Below, one piece after another: positions 9,103-17,535 of a stretch of DNA of 59,691 nucleotides. The position numbers and the translations under genes are program-made. The notes under the pieces were generated by a model. That model worked only from the letters and a program-made list of their open reading frames with translations, was not told where the DNA came from and made no database searches. Each line of letters begins with the position of its first letter. The stretch's first letter is position 1. Source of the DNA: an uncultured Clostridia bacterium (GTDB lineage: Bacteria; Bacillota; Clostridia; Christensenellales; Aristaeellaceae); assembly GCA_947166385.1 (NCBI GenBank), contig CAMVEB010000023.1, forward strand, positions 1 through 59,691, in the 5' to 3' direction.

Positions 9103-10032
9103 TTAACCCTTTACGCCGCCCAGCACCATACCCTTTTCCAGCTTTTTGATAAAGAACGGCAGAGCGATCAGAATCGGAAGCGTGGAAATGATGATGGCCG
9201 CGTATTGGATCAAATACTTATCGTAATTGGGATTGCGGGCTTTCAGAAATTCCATTCCTTCGCTGGTCAGTTGGCGGACAAACAGCTGCAATGGCCACCT
9301 GGATTTATCCGTGGGCACATAGATGCTGGCTTCAAACCAGCTGTTCCACCGCAGGATGGCGGTATTGATGGCGGTGACCAGCACCATACCCTTGCCCTGG
9401 GGGAATACCACCCGGAACATGGTGGTCAGATGCCCTGCTCCGTCAATTTCGGCCGCTTCGATATAGGCCTTGTCAATGGAAGCAAAGGTGTTCATTACCA
9501 GCAGCATGAACATGGCATTGGTTGCGCCGGGGATGATCAGGGACCATCGGGTGCCGGTCATGCCCAGGGTGCGGATGACCATATAAGTGGGAACAGTACC
9601 GCCGCTGAACATGGTGGTGATGATGACAAACAGCGTCATCACGCTCTTCAGCCTGGTGTTCCGGCTTAGGATGTAACCGCCTACAATGTTCATCAGCACG
9701 CCCAGCAGCGCTCCCGTGACCACGTAGATCAGTGTGTTCAGGTATCCCAGCATGACGGAGGAATCCCGGAACAAAAGCTGATAACCGCCGAAATTCACAT
9801 CGCCCACGGGCGTGATCACAGTGCCCTTGTGACCCAGCAGCAGCTTGCCATCGGAGACAGAGCTCATCATCACATGCCAGATGGGGATCACGCAGATGAA
9901 CGCCGCCAGTGCCAGCACCAGGATGATTGCAGCGTCAGACAGCCTGCTGCCCAGTCCACGGTTTTCTACCATGGAGCCGCGGAAGGAATCATCGTCGTTC
10001 TTCCTGCGTTTATTCAGGTTGATCGCTGTCAT
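9103..10032 (-). CDS. carbohydrate ABC transporter permease (YtcP/LplC-like)
   Basis: A 309-residue inner-membrane permease with about six transmembrane segments. The EAA loop that docks the ATPase is visible as YIEAAEIDGAGHLTTMFRV followed by VFPQGKG. The C-terminus LEKGMVLGGVKG is the standard ending of the YtcP/LplC group. Its N-terminal 35 residues are polar and cytoplasmic. It pairs with the upstream permease to form the membrane channel for the solute-binding protein 33 nt downstream. Start ATG at 10032 follows GAGGGGAC. Thirteen bases separate it from the upstream permease gene, consistent with one transcript. Confidence 0.9.
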   Translation of the reverse strand: MTAINLNKRRKNDDDSFRGSMVENRGLGSRLSDAAIILVLALAAFICVIPIWHVMMSSVSDGKLLLGHKGTVITPVGDVNFGGYQLLFRDSSVMLGYLNTLIYVVTGALLGVLMNIVGGYILSRNTRLKSVMTLFVIITTMFSGGTVPTYMVIRTLGMTGTRWSLIIPGATNAMFMLLVMNTFASIDKAYIEAAEIDGAGHLTTMFRVVFPQGKGMVLVTAINTAILRWNSWFEASIYVPTDKSRWPLQLFVRQLTSEGMEFLKARNPNYDKYLIQYAAIIISTLPILIALPFFIKKLEKGMVLGGVKG

Positions 10033-10045
10033 ATTTGTCCCCTCC

Positions 10046-11002
10046 TCAGAACAGAGAATAGTTGGCCAACTTCCGGCTCAGCTTGTTGGATACCACCAGC
10101 AGCAGCATACCAATCACGGATTGGAACAGGCCGGACGCGGTGGAAAGGCCATAGTCGATCTTGGAGCCGAAAGCCATTCTGTAGGTGTAGGTATACAGAA
10201 CGTCGGAAACAGCATAAGTCTTGGGCATATACAGCAGCAGCACCCGATCGAAGCCCACCATAAACATGGTGCCGATGGCCATGGTCAATTGCATGATGCA
10301 CAGTGGCTTGATGCTGGGCAGGGTAATGTACCAGATGGTTTTGAAACGGTTAGCGCCATCCAGCGCCGCCGCTTCCTTCATTTCCCCGTTTACCTTGGAA
10401 ATGGCTGTGGTGTAGATGATGGAGCCGTATCCGAAGTTGATCCAGATGCCCATGAACACGTAGATCAGCCAGAAAACGGGAATGTCTGTATTAGCCAGCC
10501 AGTTTTGCTGCGGAAGCCCCAGTCCACTCAGCAGTGCGGTGATCGCACCGTCCCGGTTGAAGAATTCAGTCACCAGGGCACAGACCACCACGCTGGATAC
10601 GAAGTAGGGCATGTACGTCATCAGCTGAGTCACGCGCTTGAACTTTTTCAGCCGGCATTCGGAGAACAGCAGCGCAAGGATGATGGGCGGAAGAAAGCCC
10701 AACAGCAGCGACATGACCGCCATGCAGACAGTATTCCGCAGCGCCGGCAGAAACGCGGTGCCTGAAAACATCCTCTGGAAATTGGCCAGGCCTACCCATT
10801 CGCTGCCGAAGATGCCCTTGCCGATTTTGAAGTTTTCAAACGCCATCACGATTCCCGCCATGGGAATATAGTTGAAGATGATGAAGTAAACGGCCAGTGG
10901 CAGGAACAGCAGATACAGGATGCCATTCTTCCGGAAATCCTTTTTCCAGGTATCTCCTCCTGTCCCGGTTCTGTTGGCCGTTTTTGCGATGTAGCCAGAC
11001 AA
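10046..11002 (-). CDS. ABC transporter permease (LplB/YtcO-like)
   Basis: A 318-residue permease with about six transmembrane helices, beginning with a basic N-terminus (TWKKDFRKNGILYLLFLPL), a hallmark of LplB-like proteins. The ATPase-docking EAA motif is EMKEAAALDGANRFKTIWY. The C-terminus SNKLSRKLANYSLF is typical of the family. It uses a TTG start: TTG at 11002 is preceded by GAGGAGGG with 6-nt spacing, and no better ATG lies nearby. It is the first gene of the transport-hydrolase operon. The 115-nt gap to the AraC gene likely carries the operon promoter. Confidence 0.9.
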   Translation of the reverse strand: MSGYIAKTANRTGTGGDTWKKDFRKNGILYLLFLPLAVYFIIFNYIPMAGIVMAFENFKIGKGIFGSEWVGLANFQRMFSGTAFLPALRNTVCMAVMSLLLGFLPPIILALLFSECRLKKFKRVTQLMTYMPYFVSSVVVCALVTEFFNRDGAITALLSGLGLPQQNWLANTDIPVFWLIYVFMGIWINFGYGSIIYTTAISKVNGEMKEAAALDGANRFKTIWYITLPSIKPLCIMQLTMAIGTMFMVGFDRVLLLYMPKTYAVSDVLYTYTYRMAFGSKIDYGLSTASGLFQSVIGMLLLVVSNKLSRKLANYSLF

Positions 11003-11117
11003 GTAAATCCCTCCTCTGGTGTCAGCATGTGAGAAACGGTTCCTTTTTCACATGCATCATACAAGAGGAGGGATGTGTTCATATACCAACCATGTGCACT
11101 TTTTTACATCGGTGTGC

Positions 11118-12323
11118 TTATTTTCCGGAAATGTAGTATTTCATCCTGTATTCCTTCGGAGTCAGATCATAGATTTCTCGGAAGCATTTTCCAAAGTAGC
11201 CGGGAGAGGAAAAACAGAAGAATTCAGAGATCATGGCAATGGGATAATCCGAATGCCGCAGCATATTAGCCGCATGCACGCACCGTCTTTTGACGATATA
11301 CTCCTGCACGGTGATGCCTTCCTCTTCCTTGAAACGGTGAGCCAGGTAAGACCGGCTGACGCCAATGGCCGGACCTATCTCCGTGATGCGAATGTTTTTT
11401 CGCAGGTTGGTTTCAATATACCCTTTGCAGTCCTCAATGATGGAGGATTGGCTTCTTTGATCGCTGGCCTCTTTCACCGCCCCCGCAAAATCAAGGGCCG
11501 CCCGATATCCGATCAGGCTGATATTATTTCCTTGCAGGACGCTTCGGGAGATCTGTTGCAAATAAATATCCCCGATTTCATAGGCACGCTCCGCGTTCAA
11601 CCCTCCGTCCACTGCGGCACGGGTCATCAGCGTGATCATGGAAACCAGCATGTATTCTTCTGTCTTGGTGGGAATATGTGAAAACACGCCGGTGACGTCC
11701 AAATCCGGCACTTCCCCTGTCAGCAGTCGGCGCAGCCCGTCCAGGTCTCCTTTGCGAACCAGCTCCATCAGTTTGATTTCAAAATCTCTGGCCATGTTGT
11801 GGCTGCGTTCGTAATCCGACTGGGACAGCTGGTAGTTTTCCATCTCTTTGAAGGCCTGCCAGCTGCCAATATTTCCTTGTTTTGTGTATACGGAAATGAG
11901 CATTGGGTCCCTCTGCTCGCCCTTTATCATATAGAATACGGCGCATATCAGCCGGACCACCTTCCCCAGCCCCCTGCGACAAATCACCTGATCCGATGCC
12001 AGGTGATGCTCCTCCCGGAAACGCTGCTCCTTTTCCGGCGGCATGGAAACATGCAGTATAGGCCCGATCAGCAATCGATTGCCATCACCAGTCGGAACAA
12101 TGCCATAGAAGATACTGTCGTTTTCAAAATACAGGCAAGGTCCGGTTTCCTCCCGGATTACAGTTTTCACACCGGACAAGAGATCCCTGTAAACGTTTGG
12201 TTTCAGGAATGGTTCTCCTTCGCCGAAAGAGCGCAGGCTATCGTCCTTTTCCCAGGCCACGACTGGTACCTCCGTCAAATCGGCTAAAATTTCCAACACA
12301 GCATTCAACGCTTCACACTCCAT
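11118..12323 (-). CDS. AraC-family transcriptional regulator
   Basis: About 401 residues. The C-terminal ~100 residues form the double helix-turn-helix of AraC regulators: the segment ITEIGPAIGVSRSYLAHRF and, after it, IAMISEFFCFSSPGYFGKCF, ending in TPKEYRMKYY. The N-terminal ~290 residues are a poorly recognised sensor part, without membrane segments, found in Firmicutes regulators next to LplABC-type importers. I start at ATG 12323 because it follows AGGAG with 9-nt spacing; the longer frame starting at TTG 12374 has no ribosome site. It lies just upstream of, and in line with, the transport operon and is its probable activator in response to an oligosaccharide. Confidence 0.88.
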   Translation of the reverse strand: MECEALNAVLEILADLTEVPVVAWEKDDSLRSFGEGEPFLKPNVYRDLLSGVKTVIREETGPCLYFENDSIFYGIVPTGDGNRLLIGPILHVSMPPEKEQRFREEHHLASDQVICRRGLGKVVRLICAVFYMIKGEQRDPMLISVYTKQGNIGSWQAFKEMENYQLSQSDYERSHNMARDFEIKLMELVRKGDLDGLRRLLTGEVPDLDVTGVFSHIPTKTEEYMLVSMITLMTRAAVDGGLNAERAYEIGDIYLQQISRSVLQGNNISLIGYRAALDFAGAVKEASDQRSQSSIIEDCKGYIETNLRKNIRITEIGPAIGVSRSYLAHRFKEEEGITVQEYIVKRRCVHAANMLRHSDYPIAMISEFFCFSSPGYFGKCFREIYDLTPKEYRMKYYISGK

Positions 12324-12632
12324 GACCGATTTCTCCTGTCTGCGATTCTGTACTGAACGGATATAATTCAGCAATAATACGCAAATCCCGGTACCATAAT
12401 ACGCCCATAGAAGTCAGTGCGGATTCCTTCAAAGCGCGTTTTTTTAAGGTTTACAGCGTTTGCGTCTTATTTGGGATTACAAATGTACCCATGATTTCGG
12501 ACAGTTGGAGTTTTTGACGGTGCTTACTGTTCGGACATCATAGGTACATTTAAATTAATAATTCTTGAAAAAGCATGAAACTCCTGCATCTTAATAAGCC
12601 CAACTGCAATGTCCCATTTTCTAACGCCTCCG

Positions 12633-12749
12633 TCAAACGGTCTCAAAACTAAAGCGGATTCTGTTCCGTATTTCTTCATCGGAGAGAGCATCCTCCAGAA
12701 TGATGGAAACCCAGCATTTCTTGTTCATGTGAAATGCGGGATAATAGCC
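12633..12749 (-). pseudogene. MmcQ/YjbR-like protein, C-terminal remnant
   Basis: The last ~38 codons read PAFHMNKKCWVSIILED, then EEIRNRIRFSFETV, matching the end of the MmcQ/YjbR DNA-binding-like family (usual form yHMNKxHWxxvxLd...eeixxlixxSyelT). The frame upstream loses all similarity, so this is a 5'-truncated or frameshifted remnant. Family assignment comes from memory of the motif. Confidence 0.55.
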
Positions 12750-12836
12750 TTTCTGCGAAAGGATCATTCCGAACATCCAGGCCCAGCAGGTGTTGGAGCA
12801 TCTCCTTGCTTTCAGCCCTGAGTACAGGATAAGTTT

Positions 12837-13013
12837 GAGTATGAATCTGCCATCATGGAGATCTGGGATGCAGAAAAGAAATATGATCCTGCGTTCATCG
12901 GTTATGAGTGGGATCATATGAATCCGAGGATACAGCTCGAGCCAAGAGGTGAGCGCGGCTATATTGAGTTGGTGCCAGTCAGACGAAAGAATTCTGATTT
13001 GACTCGTAGCTGA
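12837..13013 (+). pseudogene. unidentified 3' gene fragment
   Basis: A 58-codon open stretch ends at a TGA at 13011. It contains EIWDAEKKYDPAF, HMNPRIQLEPRGE and YIELVPVRRK, with protein-like composition, but has no ribosome site and no recognisable start. I do not recognise the family. It is most likely the tail of a deleted gene. Confidence 0.35.
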
Positions 13014-13296
13014 TGACCCGGAAAAAAACGGAAGTTACCTCACTCGTCTTCCGTTACTGTCCCGTGGGACACTTGCGCCAGAACAAGCAATGGAAAGGAA
13101 CAGGCAAACAGGCTGTCCGGCTTATACAGAATTTTTATGATGACTGGAAACGTATGACTTTGGTAAACTGAATGATTTGATCTGGGTCAAGCATCCTGTT
13201 TTCAGATTGGTTGTAAACAAAGTGTCCGGTAGCAAAGCCAACAAACTCGCATCGGTTCGAAGTTCCTGCCATAGCGTCCTGATAACTTATTCCGTC

Positions 13297-13331
13297 AAAA
13301 AACCGTCCTCCGAAAGGAAGGCGGTTTTTTT
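13297..13331. terminator. intrinsic terminator, probably bidirectional
   Basis: An imperfect stem AACCGTCCTCC/GGAAGGCGGTT closes on a GAAA loop. It is flanked by an A-run on the left and T7 on the right, so it can act in both directions. It lies just beyond the antiporter stop codon on the minus strand. Confidence 0.8.
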
Positions 13332-13345
13332 GCTGTCATGACAGG

Positions 13346-14668
13346 TTATTTCCGGAAAGCGGCAGGCACCGGTTTGGCAGCCTCCCGCACTTCCTTTGTC
13401 CGGCGGGAAGCGACCTCATCCGGCATGCTCCGGATATCCCCGGCCCTGGTCAGGGCCCACTTGGTCAGGCTCGGCCCCACCAGTTCATAGACCAGCACGG
13501 AGAAAAGGACAATATTCCGGACCAGCGTGCCGTCGGAGCCGCCCAGTACCCGGTAGGCTGTGGCACACATACCCAGGGCCACGCCGGCCTGGGGCAGCAG
13601 CGTGATGCCCAGGTATTTCCGGACCGGTTCGGGGCTGTGGACCATGGAGGAGGACAGGCCCGCACCCAGGTATTTACCCAGCGACCGGGCAACGATATAT
13701 ACTACGCCGGCCAGAAGCACAGCGGGATCGCCGAAGACCTCAAACTTCAGCGCCGCGCCGCTGAGCACAAAGAACAGGGTAACTGCCGGGCCGGACCAGC
13801 GGTCCGCCTGCAGCATCAGGTCCTCGCTGAGGGGACAGAAATTGCAGAACACTGTCCCCAGCATCATACACACCAGCAGGGAGGAAAAACCGAAGGAAAA
13901 GGAACCCACCTGGATCTTCAGCTGGCTGACTGCAACCGTCAGGATGACGCTGCCGACAATGAGAGCGTTCCGGTTCCGGTGGGAATGGAAAAAGCGCTCC
14001 AGCCAGGTCAGCGCCAGGCCCACCAGTCCGCCGAAGGCGAGGGACAGGAATACCTCCATGAGCGGCTCCAGAATCAGGGCAGCGATATCGGTATCTCCGT
14101 CTTTCAGGGACTGGGCGATACCGAAGGAAATGGCAAAGATGACCAGGCCTACCGCGTCGTCCAGGGCAACCACCGGCAGCAGCACGTCCGTCACCGGCCC
14201 CTTGGCCTTGTACTGGCGGACCACCATCAGAGTAGCGGCCGGGGCGGTGGCCGCCGCAATCGCGCCCAGAGTCACAGCCACGGGCATAGACAGCAGATCC
14301 GGCATGATAAAATGCAGGGCAATCAGCGCCGCGTCCACACACAGGGTGGCAAAGCAGGCCTGAATGATACCGATTACCGTCGCCTGCCTGCCTGTCTGCT
14401 TCAGGGCGGAAAGGCGAAACTCATGGCCGATGGCAAAGGCAATGAAGCCCAGGGCCACATCCGAGATCATCGAAAGAGAATCCACCTGCTCAAAGGTATT
14501 GAAACCCAGGCACGGAATTCCCAGCCGTCCCAGGACGCAGGGACCGATCAGCACACCGGTCACCAGGTAGGCGGTAACGTCAGGCAGATGAAATTTATCA
14601 AACAGACGGGTCATCAGCAATCCGGAGAAAAGGGCAACCGCAATCAGCAGAAGCGTTTGCATGGGCAT
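13346..14668 (-). CDS. cation:proton antiporter (CPA2 / KefB-GerN type)
   Basis: About 440 residues with 11-13 hydrophobic segments, running from TLLLIAVALFSGLLMTRLFD through repeated membrane helices. The LPDVTAYLVTGVLIGP motif after helix 1 and the ALDDAVGLVIFAIS segment, with the paired Asp residues expected to bind cation and proton, are characteristic of CPA2 exchangers. No cytoplasmic TrkA-N (RCK) domain follows; only a short charged tail is present. It exchanges Na+ or K+ for H+ across the cytoplasmic membrane. I choose ATG 14668, preceded by AAAGGA at 8 nt. The longer frame to 14782 would run through a transcription-terminator hairpin and is unlikely to be translated. The leader appears to be a regulatory RNA (listed separately). 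Confidence 0.88.
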   Translation of the reverse strand: MPMQTLLLIAVALFSGLLMTRLFDKFHLPDVTAYLVTGVLIGPCVLGRLGIPCLGFNTFEQVDSLSMISDVALGFIAFAIGHEFRLSALKQTGRQATVIGIIQACFATLCVDAALIALHFIMPDLLSMPVAVTLGAIAAATAPAATLMVVRQYKAKGPVTDVLLPVVALDDAVGLVIFAISFGIAQSLKDGDTDIAALILEPLMEVFLSLAFGGLVGLALTWLERFFHSHRNRNALIVGSVILTVAVSQLKIQVGSFSFGFSSLLVCMMLGTVFCNFCPLSEDLMLQADRWSGPAVTLFFVLSGAALKFEVFGDPAVLLAGVVYIVARSLGKYLGAGLSSSMVHSPEPVRKYLGITLLPQAGVALGMCATAYRVLGGSDGTLVRNIVLFSVLVYELVGPSLTKWALTRAGDIRSMPDEVASRRTKEVREAAKPVPAAFRK

Positions 14669-14816
14669 TGATCGCATCCTTTCATATGAAAAGGCCCACC
14701 ATGTATCCATGATGGGCCGTGACGCCGTTCTGTCTGATCCAGCGATCTGCCGCCCATCCGATGGTGATGTCTCATCGAGCACAGGGACGGTGGTTTGATC
14801 GCTGTTCCTTTGTTCG
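14669..14816 (-). promoter_or_regulatory. structured 5' leader with terminator: candidate riboswitch or attenuator
   Basis: The untranslated leader folds into nested stems. P1 is CAGCGATC/GATCGCTG (14797-14804 with 14740-14747), P2 is CCGTCC/GGGCGG (14785-14790 with 14750-14755, one G-U), and P3 is CGATG/CATCG inside. A second domain is a hairpin GGCCCATCATG/CATGGTGGGCC followed by UUUU (14689-14718), resembling an intrinsic terminator placed just before the ribosome site. An aptamer-like domain plus terminator upstream of an ion transporter is the layout of a transcription-attenuation riboswitch. I cannot match it to a known class, and it may respond to an ion. Confidence 0.6.
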
Positions 14817-14822
14817 ACACAT

Positions 14823-14850
14823 ATTATAGTCCCGAAAACTGAGCTGTCAA
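14823..14850 (-). promoter_or_regulatory. sigma-A promoter of the antiporter
   Basis: TTGACA (14845-14850) and TATAAT (14823-14828) are both perfect consensus, with 16-nt spacing. Expected transcription start is near 14816, about 148 nt upstream of the start codon. Confidence 0.85.
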
Positions 14851-14965
14851 GAGAATCATCCTACCGAGTTACTGAATATTTGATTAGAATACGGAAAAAA
14901 GTATTAGAAAACCATACATTGACAAATATTGCGCAAACGCTTGATTTCCATAGGATAGCAAGAAA

Positions 14966-15003
14966 TAAAAAAAATGTCTTCCTATCGCCTATAGGGCGAT
15001 AGG
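14966..15003 (-). terminator. terminator of the metallophosphoesterase gene
   Basis: A 9-bp stem CCTATCGCC/GGCGATAGG closes on a CTATA loop, followed on the minus strand after six bases by a run of eight T. It starts 11 nt after the gene's stop codon. Confidence 0.75.
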
Positions 15004-15013
15004 AGGACTTGCT

Positions 15014-15718
15014 TCATAGCGCCTCGACACTTCGCATCATAAAGTGCATTTTGTCGATCCGTTTATCGATGTGCCAGTGCCCGCAGAACCAGTCTTTGTA
15101 ATTCAGCTGATCCTCAATTTTGTCTAGCCATTCTTCAGTACTATGATCAACCATGGACTGATCCAAACCTGGAAGAAATGCCTCAATGGGTACATACTTT
15201 TGAGGGCAAGTGTGTGTTAGAACGACGTCAAAGCTCCAGTTGACAGCGGAAAGCTGTTTTTCCGTTTGCTGCTTGATCTCATCCGAGGGTTGCTCATCGG
15301 GAAACCAGTTCATTCCTCGTTGCAATCTGTAGTACTTGTCTACTGAATATGCTCCGCCGATTACAATTGCTTTCTTTCCATCCGGGTCGTAGATCTCGCC
15401 ATCCTTTGCAAACATAAGATTCGGAAAATCATCTTCAACGTAGACTGTTCCACCATGCCATGTCACTTCATGATAGGAAGGGATATTGAACGGCCGCTCT
15501 TCATGATTCCCATGTATGCAGAAGATCGGGATTCCCGCTTTATTAAGCAGTTTTTTCCGCTTTCTGTCACCTTGATCAGCACCATAATAATTCAGTCCAA
15601 CATCGCCGAGTAAAATAAGGATGTCATCCAGAGTCAGTCCATGTTTCTGTATTACCCATAATGGAGACCTGACATCTCCGTGAATATCACCGGTCAGCAG
15701 GATCATGTTCCACCTCAT
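15014..15718 (-). CDS. calcineurin-like metallophosphoesterase
   Basis: A 234-residue two-metal phosphoesterase of the cytoplasm. The metal-binding blocks are in the usual order: TGDIHGD (near residue 11), LGDVG (near 38), HGNHEER (near 70), LTHTCPQ, and C-terminal CGHWHID. Length and layout match the small single-domain bacterial Metallophos group often found in accessory regions. Substrate is unknown. ATG 15718 overlaps by ATGA the stop of an upstream frame that is now only a remnant, suggesting that the gene was once second in an operon. The in-frame ATG at 15706, with GAGGTGG just before it, is an alternative start. A terminator follows. Confidence 0.85.
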   Translation of the reverse strand: MRWNMILLTGDIHGDVRSPLWVIQKHGLTLDDILILLGDVGLNYYGADQGDRKRKKLLNKAGIPIFCIHGNHEERPFNIPSYHEVTWHGGTVYVEDDFPNLMFAKDGEIYDPDGKKAIVIGGAYSVDKYYRLQRGMNWFPDEQPSDEIKQQTEKQLSAVNWSFDVVLTHTCPQKYVPIEAFLPGLDQSMVDHSTEEWLDKIEDQLNYKDWFCGHWHIDKRIDKMHFMMRSVEAL

Positions 15719-15807
15719 TTACCTAAAGTCTTTGAAAGCTTCATCAGCAACTGAAGCATATCTGGATCACCAAGAATCTGCTTTATAACTTCCGGATCTG
15801 GCTGTGC
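15715..15807 (-). pseudogene. 3' remnant of a gene once upstream of the phosphoesterase
   Basis: About 30 codons read PEVIKQILGDPDMLQLLMKL and then stop in ATGA overlap with the phosphoesterase start. Upstream of 15807 the frame meets sequence that belongs to a nitroreductase remnant on the other strand. This looks like a deletion or recombination junction. The parent protein is not recognised. Confidence 0.5.
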
Positions 15808-16199
15808 ATCTGCAGGAGCAACATGTTTACGTGCTGCAGTCCACAGATGCGCTGGCAAAGATTGACGCTGTAACGCCATGCCGATATGGAGCTCCTGCGG
15901 TTTTGGTTGTCACCTTTGACGGGAACAACGTCTTCACTTATCCGGGTGGTAAGCGCGATTCTGGCGTAGAGGATGCAAGTATCGTGGCTACCCATATGAT
16001 TCTGGCTGCTGCCGATGAAGGGGTAGATAGTTGCTGGATCAATTTCTTTGATCCGGAGAAGTTGGCTGCGGAACTTGGTTTGCCGGAAAATGAGGAAATC
16101 CTGATGGCGCTGGATCTTGGATATGCGGCTGAAGGTGCTGGACCGTTGGGAAACCATAACAGCAGGAAACCGCTTAAAGAAACAGTGACCTATATGTGA
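15804..16199 (+). pseudogene. nitroreductase family, 5'-truncated
   Basis: About 131 codons correspond to the C-terminal two thirds of a nitroreductase-fold flavoprotein: VYVLQSTDALAKIDAVTPC, then APAVLVVTFDG, ASIVATHMILAAADEGV and LGLPENEEILMALDLGYA. The FMN-binding N-terminal part that should carry RRSxRxF is missing, cut near 15800 where a minus-strand remnant abuts. Intact relatives are about 170-190 residues long. Probably non-functional. Confidence 0.75.
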
Positions 16200-16471
16200 T
16201 GAATGACCAGAATCTCATTGACTGTTTCGCCGGAAGCTTTATACAATCCTGCATACGAAGACCGCATTCATAGAACAATATCATGATAAAGAGATGCCGG
16301 TGGAGCAGCGGGAAAAGGAACTGGAGAACGAATATCACCTGCAGATGACAGAGGAACTTACAGGTGCAATCACAGCTAAATTGATGTATTCAGTACGCTG
16401 CTTCGGCAGCGTTTTTCTCATCAGCAAATGGAATGTATCGGAGGAGGATAAAAAGCCCTCCTGACAACTAT
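16200..16471. other. junction region left of the prophage, with terminator
   Basis: No intact gene. A plus-strand open stretch (16270-16460) reads protein-like (EMPVEQREKELENEYHLQM, then a break) but lacks a start. A hairpin CGCTGC-TTCG-GCAGCG followed by T5 (16396-16416) is a clear plus-strand terminator. This is a plausible place for the left prophage boundary; I could not identify an attachment-site repeat. Confidence 0.5.
16396..16416 (+). terminator. intrinsic terminator
   Basis: A 6-bp GC stem CGCTGC/GCAGCG with an ultra-stable TTCG loop, followed directly by TTTTT. Confidence 0.85.
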
Positions 16472-17323
16472 TCAGCCATGAACAAGTTGATATTTCTCAA
16501 CATCTTCCGGCTTCGCATACTGGGACTTGTCGAAGATGCCGATCACCCGGCCGATCAAATAAACGCGCTCCTCATCATTGAAATGTATGGTCCTGTACTG
16601 CGGGTTCAGGGAGTGCAATCCATCTTCTTCAAAGACTTTGATATAGGTTTCATTTCCTACTACAAAGGCACCGATCTCGCCGTAGCTGAGGTCAGGCCCA
16701 TTTGGAATTCGCTGAACAAGGACATCCTGCCCGCTGCGGTAATCAGGCTCCATACTGTTTCCGTTCACCGTAAAGATACAATCAGCGCGTCTGACTTCCG
16801 GGGAGGCATAGACATACACAGCCTCGCCTTCATCGTCAAACTCGGTAGGATCACCGACACCAGCGGCTAACTGGCGGCTATAGCAGGTCAAGACCTTAAG
16901 ATCCGGACAGCTTTCAGCAGCCTCAACCTTATCAAGCGTGTCAATGAGATTATCCACGGCTCTCTTATGCCCACCGGTCAGGCGATCATATTTTTCGACC
17001 AGAATTTGCTGACTGACCGTGTACTTTATTGTCGGATCTTTCAGGTTGAAAAGGTCATAGAAGGTGATGTGAAGCGCGTCACAGATGCCCGGCAGAAGAT
17101 TGACATCCGGCCGGGACCGGCCGTTTTCCCAATTGCTGACAGAATTGGAGGTGACACCGATCCTGGCTGCCAGTGTTTTCTGTTCGAGCCCCCGAATCTC
17201 GCGATAATGCCTGATGCGCTCACAAATGACAGGCAGGACAGGAGCTTCAACCAATTTACCAGTCTTCATATCAATCAAACACGCTTCTCCTGATGTGGAC
17301 AGATCAATTTTCTTACGAGCCAT
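16472..17323 (-). CDS. phage repressor, XRE helix-turn-helix plus S24/LexA-like peptidase
   Basis: About 283 residues. An N-terminal XRE helix-turn-helix (about 35-90, with IRGLEQKTLAARIGVTSNSV and the WENG signature) is followed by a LexA/UmuD-like S24 domain. The self-cleavage site is probably A154-G155 in QLAAGVGD; the catalytic Ser190 lies in NGNSMEP and Lys229 in TYIKVFE. It should bind operators at the divergent promoter region to its right and be inactivated by RecA-stimulated self-cleavage after DNA damage. I start at ATG 17323, preceded by GGAGGCGGAGAG; the longer frame to 17398 would begin upstream of the promoter -10. It diverges from the ImmA/IrrE-like gene. Confidence 0.9.
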   Translation of the reverse strand: MARKKIDLSTSGEACLIDMKTGKLVEAPVLPVICERIRHYREIRGLEQKTLAARIGVTSNSVSNWENGRSRPDVNLLPGICDALHITFYDLFNLKDPTIKYTVSQQILVEKYDRLTGGHKRAVDNLIDTLDKVEAAESCPDLKVLTCYSRQLAAGVGDPTEFDDEGEAVYVYASPEVRRADCIFTVNGNSMEPDYRSGQDVLVQRIPNGPDLSYGEIGAFVVGNETYIKVFEEDGLHSLNPQYRTIHFNDEERVYLIGRVIGIFDKSQYAKPEDVEKYQLVHG

Positions 17324-17388
17324 GGATCTCTCCGCCTCCTTTCTCTCACAAGGTACCAAACCACCCTCAGACGGACCTTGCTGAGAGG

Positions 17389-17417
17389 AGTATAACACAA
17401 ATATTTGCGAAAGTAAA
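17389..17417 (-). promoter_or_regulatory. repressor promoter with central palindrome
   Basis: TTTACT (17412-17417) and TATACT (17389-17394) with a 17-nt spacer on the minus strand. The spacer contains a perfect 10-bp palindrome CAAATATTTG (17398-17407), a good candidate operator for autoregulation. Confidence 0.7.
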
Positions 17418-17430
17418 CCTATATTATCCC

Positions 17431-17459
17431 TTTACAAACGCAGAAAAATGTGATAGGCT
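17431..17459 (+). promoter_or_regulatory. rightward early promoter
   Basis: TTTACA (17431-17436), 17-nt spacer and TAGGCT (17454-17459) lie upstream of the ImmA/IrrE-like gene and face away from the repressor promoter, as in a lysogeny switch. The -10 is weak, which would suit a controlled promoter. Confidence 0.5.
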
Positions 17460-17535
17460 ATCAACACTCTCCCTCCGCAGGAGAAAATCAAACAACGGAC
17501 CAGAGCGCTATCGAGAACAGGAGGACTTGTGAGAG

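Larger units (their letters stand above)
12375..13296. other. gene-poor stretch with decayed genes
   Basis: Between the regulator and the antiporter there is no intact gene. An AT-rich section (12380-12600) shows nothing I can assign. Two decayed gene fragments (listed separately) lie at 12633-12749 and 12837-13013. The segment 13040-13170 reads as broken protein-like sequence, with pieces such as GHLRQNKQWKG in one frame, interrupted by stops. The mixture suggests repeated insertion and loss at this site. Confidence 0.5.

Noticed and set aside
14669..14782. N-terminal extension of the antiporter to 14782
   Set aside because: The extension runs across a terminator-type hairpin and paired stems, lacks a ribosome site, and the ATG at 14668 has a good AAAGGA site.
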